This document shows, one piece after another, positions 53,534 to 64,000 of a DNA stretch of 64,000 bases (its first letter is position 1; every line of letters begins with the position of its first letter). Position numbers and translations under genes: made by a program. This DNA comes from Cryptomeria japonica (taxonomy: Eukaryota > Streptophyta > Pinopsida > Cupressales > Cupressaceae), in assembly GCF_030272615.1 (NCBI RefSeq), contig NC_081407.1:374405018-374469017 (forward strand), written 5' to 3'. The notes under the pieces are model-generated. The model was not told the origin of the DNA. It was given only the letters and a program-made list of their open reading frames with translations, and did not search any database.

Positions 53534-56087
53534 TGATGAATAATGATGAACAATAAATACCCAACAGATTCTGAGAGGGGGGGTGAATCAATATAGACAA
53601 AAACTTCTTAAACAACTTAAACTACAAAGACTACACTAGCTGGTAAACAACCTCACCAACCTAAACCAAGGCAATACTGGTAAAACACAGTGACTATGAA
53701 AGTTATAAACTGGTAACACTTAGATCTTCTCAAAACCTAACATCTCATCTCAACTTACCCACATGCTTAAGCAAGTAATGCATCAGAAATACAATGACCA
53801 TTGGATCAGCTTGCATTACCGCTTAACAGAAACCACTAAAACATCACACGAAAAAGCATCACACATAACACACTGATTTCTCATGTGGAAACCCAACTAG
53901 GAAAAACCATGGTGGGGATGAATACCCACAAGTTGTTCTTGAACTCTTCTGAATTTCGCTCTGTTAGGAGCCTAGTCTAGTTAAAGATTTTACAACAGGT
54001 TTTGCTAGGAACCGATCTTGCTAGGGATCACCTGGTTAAGGGATGGCTAAATACCCGGTTAGAGGTTAAAACCCTATTAAAGGTTACCTTGTAAGAGGAT
54101 TTGAAAAACTCAATGATTTTGAGTCACCCTGTTAAAGGATTTACAAAAAGCCTATTAAAGCTACCCAGTAAAGGAATTTTCCATCTGCTAAAATGGTTAG
54201 AAGTCAACAAGTAATACAATGATCTGATAATAGCACTTAATGCCAAGGCAAATCCACTTCAGTTTCTTTACATCTGCAATCACACTCTGCAAATCTCTAC
54301 TTACTCCTTCAGTCTGGCAAGAATCACCTCACATACATTCATTTGCCCACAACTTCAAATGAAAAAATCATCATCGATCTTATAGACAACAATTAGGTCG
54401 GTGGCCAAAACCTAAAACCCTAAGCATCTAGGTTAACAATACAGTCGGTCCAATCCTGACCGTTTAAACACATTACATAGGGTAAAACAATCTTGAACAA
54501 ATCTCAAGACGTTCTCCATCATTCATTCTTCATCGCTTCTGGAAGCTGATAACCCATCACACGCTCTTCACCGTTTACTAAGATTTTGCACATTCCCAAG
54601 GTAGATAGAATCAATCTTCGATATGCAAGATCCTCAAGGAAATCCTTCACGCACACAAGTCTAACGTGGCAACATGATCTGATCTTCATTTCAATGCTAA
54701 CTCATCACAGGATGTCGTTGATGAATACTAAGAGGGGGGGTGAATTAGTATACAAAAAATTGCAGCAAACAAACTGTTAAACAATTTGGTAGATAACTGG
54801 TACAACAAATTCACTAATAAACCGGTTAAGATAAATGCAAACCAAATAGAAAACAAAGCATTCACCCACAAGAGCACAATCACCATAACACAAGATGTTT
54901 GACATGGAAACCCAAATGGGAAAAACCACAGTGAGAAGAAACTCACAAGTAACTATTTGCAGAATAGAAACCAGACCGGTTAAGGTCATACAATGTTCTT
55001 CACCAGAACAAATCCTATTAGGAATCCAAATCTCTGTTAGGAGATAAGTCTTCTTAAAGACTACCTTGTGAGAGGATTTTAGATCCACAATTGTGAACCA
55101 CCTTGTTAGAGGATTTACAAAAAGCTTTTGTGGGCCTACCCGGTTAAGGGTTTTAGACTTGTTGAAGATGTGAGTAATCAACAAGTTAGTGATCTAGATA
55201 CTAGCATAGTATGCTTGGTTAGATCCTTGATATCTCATTGTTAATGCATTTCATCATTACTTCAGTCTTCAATATCTCCACAGTATAACTCTTCATACAA
55301 ACCTAATCTTCTCTTCTATGATTGCACATACGAAAAACCTCATCTTTTTTTAAAACCCTAGACATGATGTCCTTATAAAGGAGTCTGAATTCATGTCAGT
55401 CCAATAGGATTAAATTACAAGTTCCTAGGTTCAGTGCATCTAGACACATTTAGTAACATGGCACAAAATCATCACCAAAATGTTAGTAGATGATAACTCA
55501 TCACAGAAATACCCACTGGTAACTCATCACAGAGTAATACCGGTTCATACAATTTACCGATTACCGGTTGTCAAAAATGAAGACTGGAAAAATGTTAACT
55601 GCCGCTTTGTTCCTTCGTACTGCTTGAGATCCTCAAACTGCTTGAGGTCTTCATACCACTTTGGGTCTTCAGTTAATTTGTGACCAGTAAACATCTTCTG
55701 CAAAACACCAATAGTCTAAAGACTATAATACATAATACCGGTTGGAACAATTACCGGTTGAGCATAACTCATACATTAAGAAAGTGTTCACAAAGCAAGT
55801 GTGTGTCCATTAATGACAAGCACAACATCATCAAAATGCCAATTGTTGTTAGTCAAATCACATAGACATGGAATACATCAACCAGAAACCTGAAGGTGAG
55901 ACTACCAACCAGTAGTCATATCAAATTAAACCCCGATACAAACTTTGCATCTACCGGTTCACACTTCATCATACCGATTCACTTGCCGGTTTGCTTACTT
56001 CAATATACCGGTTCACACTTCAGCATATTGACATCAATGACAACATACATTATCATCATGTCATCAAACTCTGCTCATATGCCAACA
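53534..56087 (-). repeat. Sire-1 5' LTR, split by a solo LTR
   Basis: 53534-54718 and 55845-56087 together match 48607-50060 closely. Ends TGATGAATAATG and GCCAACA in + orientation. Confidence 0.88.
54719..55844 (-). mobile_element. Solo LTR of another copia-type family inside the Sire-1 5' LTR
   Basis: In + orientation starts TGATGAATACTAAGAGGGGGGG and ends AATGCCAATT. It has the G7-GTGAATTAGTAT run at one end and the minus-strand motif GTGGTTTTTCCCATTTGGGTTTCCATG (54900-54926). Flanks are GTCGT (54714-54718) and GTTGT (55845-55849), a target duplication with one change. The uninterrupted site is seen in the other Sire-1 LTR at about 49785-49792. Confidence 0.8.
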
Positions 56088-56477
56088 TCATGCAGATATT
56101 ATCTAAAGGTTGAAGGAAAGGTTATGAAGGTGTTTGGTACTCATGGTCAGGGCTTAAACCGGTACTAAATACAGCATTGTAGATGCTATACTAAAGCAGT
56201 ACATTGTTTATTGGATTTAACCATCCAATTGTAGTAAGTGTGACTCCTATTTTGTGATTGAGCAGTGAGATCTAGGCGGTTGGCATTTTTTCATGTCTAG
56301 ACCCCTTATTGTATTCACTTACTATCTGGAGTAGTATCATCTGATTGTGGGTAAGGTTTCCCACTATGGTTTTTCCCCTTATAGGGTTTCCACGTCAAAA
56401 TCTTTGTGTCATGTGTTGTGAATGTTGTTTTCCTTTCTATTTCATGCATTAAGTTATACTGCTACTATTGGTATTTT
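56088..56477 (+). repeat. Plus-strand copia LTR, part 2
   Basis: Continues 48606: AAGGTTGAAGGAAAGG..AACCGGTACT matches 57047-57100, then GAGCAGTGAG and ATGGTTTTTCCCC..TAGGGTTTCCACGT (56363-56395). It ends about 80 bp later without the expected C-rich terminus, next to a second LTR start. Confidence 0.7.
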
Positions 56478-57242
56478 GGATATGTTGATATGGTTTTGTC
56501 ATTGATGTCAACATTTATCAACTCTGGTCAACCTACTGACACTTGGAGAATTGGTAATGTTCACCAGCAAGCAAGTGACTTATGCATAGTCACTGGTATC
56601 TGGTTCACCAGAAGGATATATTATTCATCGGCACTTGGAATGACATGGAAAATACTTGGTTATGTCGAAGACATCATTTCGACACTTTGTCTTGAAGATT
56701 TATTCATTGGTATATTTGTGTTTGCATATTTGCTATTATCGGCAAATAGGTCCAAGATAAGCATCTGCAGGCTTATCTATTCTAGATAAGCACGACATGC
56801 TATGGAGATGATTTATTATTGATTGTAAATGCATTAAGCTGACATGTTGAATTGGATGTTGCATCGGTTATTGTTTTACTTGTAAATTGTTTTTATTGTA
56901 ATATCTTTTTGTGAGCCGACCTACTTAATTGGTCTTATGCTATGGTATAAATATAAGATCTCATTTGTGAGATCAATGTGCGAATGTGAAAAGGAGTGTA
57001 ATTCGGTAGATGCAAAAATAAGCAAAGCTATACACATAGACATCATTTGAAGGTTGAAGGAAGGTTTTGTGAAGGCATATCAGAACTGAACCGGTATTGA
57101 ATCCAGCATATGAAAATGCTATTTTGAGCAGTACATCATTATTGGATTTAACCATCCAATTGTAGTCAATGCGACTCCCATTTGTGTTTGAGCAGTGAGC
57201 TCTAGGCACTTGGCCTTTCTGCATGTGCAGACCCCTATTGTA
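56478..57242 (+). repeat. Second plus-strand copia LTR, split by Sire-2
   Basis: Starts TGTTGATATGGTTTTGTCATTGATG. The body matches 48130-48606 and 56088-56300, with a TATA box TATAAATATAAG near 56946. It is cut at TTGTA (57238-57242) by Sire-2; the intact target phrase CCTTATTGTATTCACTTAC is in the first LTR at about 56306. The rest lies beyond 64000. Confidence 0.72.
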
Positions 57243-58770
57243 TGATAGTATCGATACTTAATATAAGTAAAAATCCAATAACCAATAAGATCAGAGGAGG
57301 GGGGGGGTGAATCATACAAACTTAATCATCCATAAAAACATCAGATTCAACCTCGGTAACCTTATCAGAAAAATAGTAATGCATGCAGACCCATAAATAG
57401 ATAAGATCACAAACATATAACACTAGATTTAACGTGGAAACCCAAATAGGGAAAAACCACTGTGGGATTTTGGACCCACTAAAAATATACTCCTCTAGAG
57501 TATGCTCAGTTAAAAGCAAATCCTGTTAAAGATTACAAACACATTGCTAGATGTGACCCGGTTAAGGGATTTCCCTCAGGTCTGTTAGGATCTTCACCTT
57601 GTTAGAAGTGACCTTGCTAAAGGATTTCAAACACTTAATGAGAATGTCATCTTGCTAGAGGATTTACAAATAAGACTATTAAATCCACTCAGTTAAGAGA
57701 TTTTCTGCTTCTTTCACAAAAATAGTAATAATAATCTATCTGCAACTTCACATCTAAAAATGCTAAAGCAGATTCCTATTTGTTCAATACAATCTAGACA
57801 TATAACTAATCTTGTCTATCTGCTAGGCTTCTATACTCTGTTATTCTAACAGGTCTTCAAGCTTCTATGCTCGGTAATCACTATGTAGCATCCCTGTGCA
57901 TACACTTGCCCGCATCCATTATTTATCAACAGTTTCCTATTTATAAACAATCTTCCAACTACTTAATCTCCTTGACCACATTTCCCATGATCAATCATAG
58001 CCATCAGATCTTCAATCTTGTCCAGGTTCAATGTATCCTTCGATCTGAAAATGTTTTACCCTGCCTTGGAACTTGCATTTTCACCTTGGAACTTGTGTTA
58101 GGGTATTGCGGTTCAATCTGAGCTGTAGATCTTCCTGCCGATCTTCTTTTACCATATATTCTTTAACAAGCTTCATGTGTGGCTCACCAATCATTTAATC
58201 AACTCCAGCTCATCAGCATCCTTCTTTAAATATCCCATGTAAACATTTAATGCATTCTATTACTACTCGGTTGTAACTCAGTAACAACTCGGTAAATAAT
58301 AAACTTCACTCGATAGACATTTTGCCTTTATTAACCGATAGCAATAACCTTAGGGTTTACCGACTAGGTTCTTTGCTTGGTAACATAGTATAGTATTAAC
58401 CTTTCAAACAATAGCATATGTAAGATATCAAAACAATCTAAACATCATGATCTCATCATTGTCTAACTCGGTAATAGTTGCCCATTGAATAACTTATTTC
58501 TCCCCTTATTCATCATATTCTTTCTGTGTCTTTTACCGACATCTTTATACTTATCACATCATTCTACTTAAGATATGGCAACATCATACTAAGTTAGGAA
58601 ATCAATTTCTTGACATCAATGACAAAATAATAATATTAAGACAGTGAACATCCTTAATCAATTATGTCCATAGTCATCAACAACCTTCTCAATATCCTTA
58701 TTGAATTGCCAACAATCTCTCACTGTAATTGGAATGCCAATGATCTCACTTGTCTGTTATAATGCCAAAA
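57243..58770 (-). repeat. Sire-2 3' LTR
   Basis: In + orientation starts TGATAGTATCGATAC. Its end is uncertain: GCCAAYRATCTC-like boundary phrases occur three times (58708, 58736, 58762), and I place it before the best PPT at 58771. A G run (GAGGAGGGGGGGGG) lies near the + start and the minus motif GTGGTTTTTCCCTATTTGGGTTTCCACG near 57434-57462. Confidence 0.82.
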
Positions 58771-59325
58771 ATCTCCCCCTTTGGCATTGATGGCAAAACC
58801 AATTGATTTGACTTTATTGATTCGAATTCAGATTGCTATGAAATTCTGAAATACTCTCCTTCTGTCATTAGTCTTCTCCCTGGTTCTGAAATGTAGTCTT
58901 CTCCTTCAGTCAGTAGACTTCTCCCCCATACATTAGTCTTCTCCCCCTTTGACAACAATGCCAAAAATGAAAAGAACTTAAAACATGATTTCTTCCATTG
59001 AGAAGTGAGTTCCTTGCAGTTGTGTATCAACTCAATCTCAGTCAAAGAATTATGTCTTCAATTCTTGTTCCCTATTTATTGTTTCCTACACACCTTTAGA
59101 AAACCTCCTAAAGTGTGTAAATCAGCATCAACTCCTAAAAGATATTATGTAGAGTCATCGAATTGATGCTTTCACCGAACTCGATCAGTGAATGAAAGAT
59201 AGGGGTAGGACCCCTAACTAACTTCTAAGATACTCAAAAGTGTCCTTAGGTAGTGGCTTGGTGAAGATATCTACTATTTGTTCCTTTGTGCTAACATATT
59301 CCAACACCACTTTCTTCTCTTGAAC
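58771..59325 (-). promoter_or_regulatory. Sire-2 3' region with polypurine tracts
   Basis: Minus-strand tracts: GCCAAAGGGGGAGAT at 58771-58785 and CAAAGGGGGAGAAGAC at about 58938-58953, with GGGGGAGAAG at 58922-58931 between. Several GAAGGAGAAGACTA-type repeats lie at 58855-58950. The rest of this stretch has no coding. Confidence 0.75.
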
Positions 59326-59850
59326 TTATTCTCTAAGATAATGATATTTGATAGATATGTGCTTTGTCTTAGAGTGCATAACAGGATTCTTTGAAATGTT
59401 AATGGCACTAGTGTTATCATAGAATATAGTTACTGGCTCGGTAACTTGCTCATTTATACCTTCCAACAGTTGTTTGATCCATGCTATATTGGTGCAATTC
59501 AGTGCTACAACAACATATTCAACTTTTGTTGTTGACTGAGAAACACATCCTTGTTTCTTGCTAAGCCAACTCACTAGTCTTTCTCCTAAAAAGAAAGCTC
59601 CTCCACTTGCACTTTTCCTATCATCAATGTTGCCTACCCAATCAGCATCAGTATAAACTTTTAAATCAAAAACATTTCCTTTCTAATATACTAAGCCATA
59701 ATCTTTAGTGCCTTTTAAGTATCTGAAAATTCTTTTGATTGTTGTCATGTGTGTTTTCTTAGGATCTGCAGAAAATCTTGCAACAATACCTACTACATGT
59801 GCTATATCTGGCCTACTGTGAACAACATATTGCAACTTTCCAATCATAGA
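59326..59850 (-). pseudogene. Sire-2 RNase H
   Basis: Copia RNase H in the same frame as RT: YTDADWVGNIDDRKSASGGA, FFLGERLVSWLSKKQGCVSQ, KVEYVVVALNCTNIAWIKQL, VTIFYDNTSAINISKNPVMH and KTKHISIKYHYLRE. The catalytic pattern (TDAD, KVEY, DNTSA) is present. It is cut from RT by stops near 59690 and 59850; the C-terminal VDIFTKPLPKDTF lies downstream of another stop at 59326. Confidence 0.88.
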
Positions 59851-60771
59851 TCAGTAAAGTGTCACATCAACAGATGCAGATTCATCATTCTTTGATAGTT
59901 TACAATTAGTAGTCATAGGAGTGCTTACTGGTTTTGAATCTTCCATTCCAAATTTCTTCAAGATTTCCTTTATGTACTTGGATTGGGTAATGAAAATCTC
60001 ATTTTTCATTTGCAGTATCTGCAGACCTATAAAATACTTTATCTCACTGATTAATGACATCTCAATTTCTTTACTCATTTCATTTCCAAAATTCTTGCAT
60101 AGAGAGTCATTTCCACTAAAGATAATATCATCAACAAATATGGCTGAGATTAGTATTCCATTTTCATCATTCTTCATGTACATATTGTTGTTTTCACTTG
60201 TTCTTATAAAACCAATTTTGATCAAATATGAATGCAATCTCTCATACCATGCTCTAGGTGCTTGTTTCAGACCATATAAAGTTTTTTTCAATTTACATAC
60301 CTGATCATTATTCTTGTCTTCAACAAATCCTTCAGGTTGTTCAATAAAAACTTCTTCTTCTAATATACCATTCAGAAATGCAGATTTGACATCCATTTGA
60401 TATACCTTGAAATTCTTGTAAGCAGCATATGCCAACAATGTTCTTACTTCTTCAAGTCTTGCCACAGGTGCAAAAGTCTCACCATAATCAATTCCTTCTT
60501 CTTGGGCATAACCTTTGCAAACTAGTCTTGCTTTATTCCGAATGACCTCACCTTTTTCATTTAGCTTGTTTTTGAAGATCCACTTTGTACCAATTACATT
60601 TTTGTCCTTCACTCTTGGGACCAGTGTCCATGTGTCATTCTTCTTGATTTGATCAATTTCTTCTATCATAGCATTTATCCAATCTTCACTGTTAAATGCC
60701 TCTTTCACTATTCTCAATTCAAATTCAGATATTAGACATGTGTTCTGTCTTAGTTTGTTCGTTGTCATCAC
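59851..60771 (-). CDS. Sire-2 reverse transcriptase, open 306 codons
   Basis: A nearly complete copia [101 protein letters not shown], the catalytic [15 protein letters not shown], and [19 protein letters not shown]. Both active-site Asp are kept. It ends at a stop just where relatives continue with YRSMIGKLQY (here TLY-stop-SMIGKLQY). Length and motifs suggest a well-preserved domain inside a damaged polyprotein. Confidence 0.92.
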   Translation of the reverse strand: MMTTNKLRQNTCLISEFELRIVKEAFNSEDWINAMIEEIDQIKKNDTWTLVPRVKDKNVIGTKWIFKNKLNEKGEVIRNKARLVCKGYAQEEGIDYGETFAPVARLEEVRTLLAYAAYKNFKVYQMDVKSAFLNGILEEEVFIEQPEGFVEDKNNDQVCKLKKTLYGLKQAPRAWYERLHSYLIKIGFIRTSENNNMYMKNDENGILISAIFVDDIIFSGNDSLCKNFGNEMSKEIEMSLISEIKYFIGLQILQMKNEIFITQSKYIKEILKKFGMEDSKPVSTPMTTNCKLSKNDESASVDVTLY

Positions 60772-61851
60772 TGGATCATTCTTATCTCCTATAATCTAAC
60801 TTGGTGCATGATTCCTTCTGACATACTTGGCTAATACAGGCTCGGTAGGCTCTGTATGATCTTATTCATCACTCAGTAACTAGATATTCTCTTCATTTTC
60901 TTTAGCAGTCTTCTCGGAAGGACTTCTTGGTTGCACATAGACAAATTCATCATAGTCTTCTGGTTCTTTGGAATTTCCTTCATCATTTCTTTCTGCAAAT
61001 TCATCAATTTTCACATTTTCACTTTCTACTATTTTGTTAGATGATTTGATCAGACATTTAAATGCTTTGCTTCTAGAAGATTAACCTAGAAATGTTCCTT
61101 CTTCACTTTTCTAATCAAACTTACCATTTCTATTATCTTTGTGAACATAGCATCTACTCCCAAAGATTTTAAAATAACTTACATTAGGTTTCTTGTCATA
61201 CCAGATTTCATAAGATGTCTTCAAAGTTCCTTTTTTCAGTTGTACTTAGTTCAATGTGTAAACTGCTATGCTTATTGCTTCTCTCCAAAATGTTTATGAA
61301 ACTTTCTTTTCAATCATCAAGGTTCTTGCACAATCCACAATAGATCTGTTTCTTCTCTTAGCTATTCCATTCTGCTGTGGATTTATCGGTGTAGAGACTT
61401 GTCTTTTTATACCATGATCATTGCAAAATAAGTTGAACTCATTAGAAGTAAACTCTCCTCCTCTATCTGATCTAAGACATTTTAGTTGTCTTCCTGTTTC
61501 ATTTTCAACTCTTTCCTTGTACCATTTAAACATTTGAAAAGCTTCTGATTTTTCTTTTAAAAACATTACTAACATCATCCTTGAAAAGTCATCCACAAAT
61601 AATATGAAATACTTATCACCATAATAACTTTGAACTTTCATAGGACCACAAAGATCAATATGCACAAGATCTAAAATTCCCTTAGAAGTGTGGGACTTAC
61701 TTGTAAAGCTTGATCTTATCATTTTACCCATCTGGCATCCTCGGCACATAGCATTCATAGGTTTCTCAAGACTCGGTAGACCTCTTACTCGGTGCTTCTT
61801 GCTTACTTTGATTAGATTATCAAAATTGACATGACAAAACCTTTTATGCAA
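60772..61851 (-). pseudogene. Sire-2 integrase; catalytic Glu replaced by Lys
   Basis: Zinc region HKRFCHVNFDN and CRGCQMGKMIRSSF. Core Asp in LVHIDLCGP and CLRSDRGGEF are present, but PQQNGIAKRRNRS has Lys where the catalytic Glu belongs (GAG to AAG on the minus strand near 61365). The open part stops at 61294; the C-terminal third (60772-61293) has the YEIWYDKKPNVSYFKIFGSR-type region with stops and an acidic, Glu/Asp-rich linker before RT. Confidence 0.88.
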
Positions 61852-61977
61852 TAACCAGGTATCATCTATCTTTGCATATAAACATTTATTCCAAGTTGAG
61901 TCAAGATGAAATGTATTACCTCTTGTTTGTGTCCCAGTAGAAACTAACTTTCCATGCTTGTCATGAACTTTGACAAT

Positions 61978-62442
61978 TCATTTCTCAAATTCTATTTGGT
62001 AACCTGTGTTGTTTAGTTGTGCTACACTCCACAAATTGTATTTCAAACCTTCAACCCAATAAACATCATTGCATCTTGCATTATCAAGAAGTGTTATAGA
62101 TCCTTTACCTCTTACCAGACATGGTGCATCATTACCAAATCTAACATAGCCTCCATCATAATCTTCTAACATAACAAACTTGTGTTTATCTCCTGTCATA
62201 TGATGTGAGCATCCACTATCTATAATCCAAGAATCATTTTTACTTATATGAGATAGTAGGGCTTTTTCTTCATACCTTTCTTCATCTGATCCATCTTTAA
62301 TAGCCACATAAACAACTTCCTCTGTATCAGTCTCATCTAATTCATTATCATTAGATTCCTCATCATCTATTAGGCATGTATTTTTATCTCTTCTCCTGAA
62401 GTCTCGGTGTCCTCTGTAATGATTATCTTTCTGTCTGTCATC
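61978..62442 (-). pseudogene. Sire-2 protease
   Basis: The active site WIIDSGCSHHMTGDKHKF lies in an open piece (62307-61978), then YVRFGNDAPCLVRGKGSI, VYWVEGLKYNLWSVAQLN. The Asp-Ser-Gly triad is intact. It is in frame with gag and integrase. Confidence 0.88.
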
Positions 62443-63299
62443 TCAGTAATCTCTTTTTTCACTAGATTCTTTGTCAAGACAGTTAGAAGCCATATGTCCT
62501 ATCTTATCACAATTGAAACATTTTAAAGGTAGTTTTCCTTTATACTTGCCTTTGCCTCTTGGTAACCTTTTGGCTAATAGTGCTTCAAACTCTACTTGCT
62601 TTCTGATTTCCTCATACAATTTGTGTACTGCTTCCATGTTCTTCCAAAATCTTTCACTTGCTCCACTATGATCTCCTTCAGAGTACTTATAGTTTCTTTC
62701 ATTGTAATCAATAGATTCATCAAGATGAAAACAACTGAATGCAGATTCAACTTTATTTACCGATGACCCACTGTTATCAAAATTACTTAACTAAAATGCA
62801 TGTAACTTGCCAATAGTAGCATCCAAGGAAACTGACATATTAGGTACAAACCTTAATTCATTGATTGCAGAGACTCGGATTGCATAGGCTGGTAGAAGGG
62901 TTCTCAACAACTTACTTGTTATATCTTTTTCTTCAATAGTTCCACCTGCTCCTTTGATTTGATTGACAATCTCCTTTAGTCTTGTACTATACTGGGTTAT
63001 GTTCTCACCTTCATTCATCCTCATAGATTCAAGTTGTCCTCTTAAATTATCCACTTCTACTCTTTGAACATGTTCATCTCCTCCATATACTGATATGAGC
63101 TTATCCCACATTGCCTTTGCATCATTGCAACCTTCTAGATCATTAAACTCTGAATCAGTCAATGCAGATGTTATTTCAATCATTGCTTGAATATGTTCTT
63201 ATTTTTCCTTTATCTCTTCCATTGTTAATGGATAGGTTCTCAATGCAACAAAATCATTCTCCAACTCTTGAAAGATGTAACTTCATCCTTTTCTGCCAT
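62443..63299 (-). pseudogene. Sire-2 gag
   Basis: Start ATG 63299 (MAEKDEVTSF) with a one-base slip near 63270. Then the UBN2-type region: AMIEITSALTDSEFNDLEG, VYGGDEHVQRVEVDNLRGQL, NITQYSTRLKEIVNQIKGAG, LRTLLPAYAIRVSAINELRF. A stop at 62791 and one at 62443 break it. The CCHC knuckle CFNCDKIGHMASNC follows GKGKYKGKLPLK. The order matches Sire-1 gag closely. Confidence 0.88.
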
Positions 63300-63388
63300 G
63301 TAGAGAAACTTGACTTGTTAAGCTTCGGTGCATCCCTCTTATACATCTTGGATCTTTAACTCAAGTGCATTTAAACTTTTCTTCCAGA

Positions 63389-63409
63389 GTCCAAAGCTCT
63401 GATACCAAT
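63389..63409 (-). promoter_or_regulatory. Sire-2 primer-binding site
   Basis: After the LTR end ACTATCA the minus strand reads ATTGGTATCAGAGCTTTGG, a perfect TGGTATCAGAGC initiator-Met tRNA site. Confidence 0.9.
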
Positions 63410-64000
63410 TGATAGTACTGATACTTAATATAAGTACAGATCCAATAACCAATAAGATGAGAGGGGGGGGGGGGTGAATCATACAAACTTAATCATACAT
63501 AAAAACATCAGATTCAACCTCGGTAACCTTATTAGAAAAATAGTAATGCATGCAGACCCATAAATAGATAAGATCACAAACATATAGCACCAGATTTAAT
63601 GTGGAAATCCAAATAGGGAAAAACCACTATGGGATTTCGGACCCACTGAAAATATACTCTTCTAGAGTATGCTCGGTTAAAAGTAAATCCTGTTAAAGAT
63701 TACAAACACATTGCTAGATGTGACTCAGTTAAGGGATTTCCCTTAGATCTGTTAGGATCTTCACCTTGTTAGAAGTGACCTTGCTAAAGTATTTCAAACA
63801 CTCAATGAGAATGTCACCTTGCTAGAGGATTTACAAATAAGACTGTTAAGTCCACTCGGTTAAGAGATTTTCTACTTCTTTCACAAAAATAGTAATAATA
63901 ATCTATCTGCAACTTCACATCTAAAAATGCTAAAGCAGATTCCTATTCGCTCAATACAATTTAGACATAGAACTAATCTTTTCTATCTATTGGGCTTCTA
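63410..64000 (-). repeat. Sire-2 5' LTR (partial, runs off the window)
   Basis: Matches 57243-57830 closely. In + orientation starts TGATAGTACTGATAC; the G run is G13. The outer end is beyond 64000. Confidence 0.9.

Larger units (their letters stand above)
48607..56087 (-). mobile_element. Sire-1: Sirevirus-like copia element with RT deleted
   Basis: 3' LTR 48607-50060 and 5' LTR 53534-56087 (the latter split by a solo LTR). On the minus strand: primer site, gag, protease, integrase, a fragment of RT joined to RNase H, several PPTs, LTR. RT core is absent and two integrase Asp residues are Asn, so it is non-autonomous. The flanking 5 bp are TCACA and TCATG, only a partial match for a target duplication. 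Confidence 0.88.
57243..64000 (-). mobile_element. Sire-2: Sirevirus-like copia element, complete domain order, stop-ridden (5' LTR runs off the window)
   Basis: 3' LTR 57243 to about 58770, 5' LTR from 63410 past the window end. On the minus strand: primer site, gag with CCHC, protease, integrase, RT, RNase H, repeated PPTs. From 63275 to 59326 all open pieces lie in one frame, so damage there is mostly in-frame stops. The usual catalytic Glu of integrase is Lys. Confidence 0.9.

Noticed and set aside
48607-56092. A clean target duplication around Sire-1
   Set aside because: The flanks read TCACA and TCATG, matching at three of five bases only, so I do not claim it as a proven duplication.
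1-64000. CRISPR arrays, rRNA, tRNA genes, bacterial operons
   Set aside because: No spaced identical short repeats, no rRNA or tRNA cloverleaf seen; TGGTATCAGAGC sites are primer-binding sites, not tRNA genes. The tandem repeats lack unique spacers.

Overview
The window looks like nuclear DNA of a large-genome seed plant; a conifer-type genome is plausible but the sequence does not prove it. I found no host gene. Almost everything is transposable-element DNA: LTR retrotransposons nested in one another, a LINE tail and a decayed hAT-like transposase. Working names used below: Tat-1, Tat-2 (Ty3/gypsy), Copia-O, Sire-1, Sire-2 (Ty1/copia, Sirevirus-like), NK-1, NK-2 (LTR elements without pol that carry a four-zinc-knuckle protein).

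Layout. 1-1068: 3' end of a LINE with a broken RNase H and an A-rich tail. 1590-3370: remnant of a hAT-like transposase. 3371-19838: Tat-1, minus strand, with ~1.6 kb LTRs (3454-5058 and 18238-19838) and one long gag-pol (16096 to 7869) carrying protease, G-patch, RT, RNase H, a second RNase H and integrase, broken by in-frame stops and a 1-bp deletion. 19839-42283: Copia-O, plus strand, 5'-truncated. Its RT is split by NK-1 (21102-41048, minus strand, target duplication CTCAG). NK-1's second ORF is split in turn by Tat-2 (23741-36931, plus strand, duplication GTTAC). Tat-2 contains a solo LTR of a Tat-1-like family (31764-33360, duplication GTATC). That is four nested levels.

42284-48104: NK-2, minus strand, a relative of NK-1 arranged as partial internal region-LTR-internal region-LTR. 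48105-48606 and 56088-56477: pieces of a plus-strand copia LTR split by Sire-1 (48607-56087, minus strand, RT deleted, its 5' LTR itself split by a solo LTR at 54719-55844). 56478-57242: a second plus-strand copia LTR, split by Sire-2 (57243 to beyond 64000, minus strand, complete domain order but many stops).

How the parts work together. The copia-type elements and the NK elements share LTR motifs, an initiator-Met-tRNA-type primer site and the same polypurine tract, so the pol-less NK elements could have been moved by Sirevirus-like copia enzymes (inference). Tat-2 lacks RT, RNase H and the integrase core but keeps gag, protease and the integrase tail in one frame, so it would need a Tat-1-like partner. 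Tat-1 and Tat-2 share a leader block of about 500 bp, the PPT and an antisense promoter-like region. In Tat-2 the latter precedes a two-exon antisense gene for a plant mobile domain (PMD) protein; Tat-1 keeps the TATA box, exon 1 and splice donor but has lost the PMD exon. The most novel items are the NK family and the shared antisense PMD module. LTR divergence, judged by eye (Tat-1 about 1%, Tat-2 about 2%, NK-1 more), fits the nesting order.
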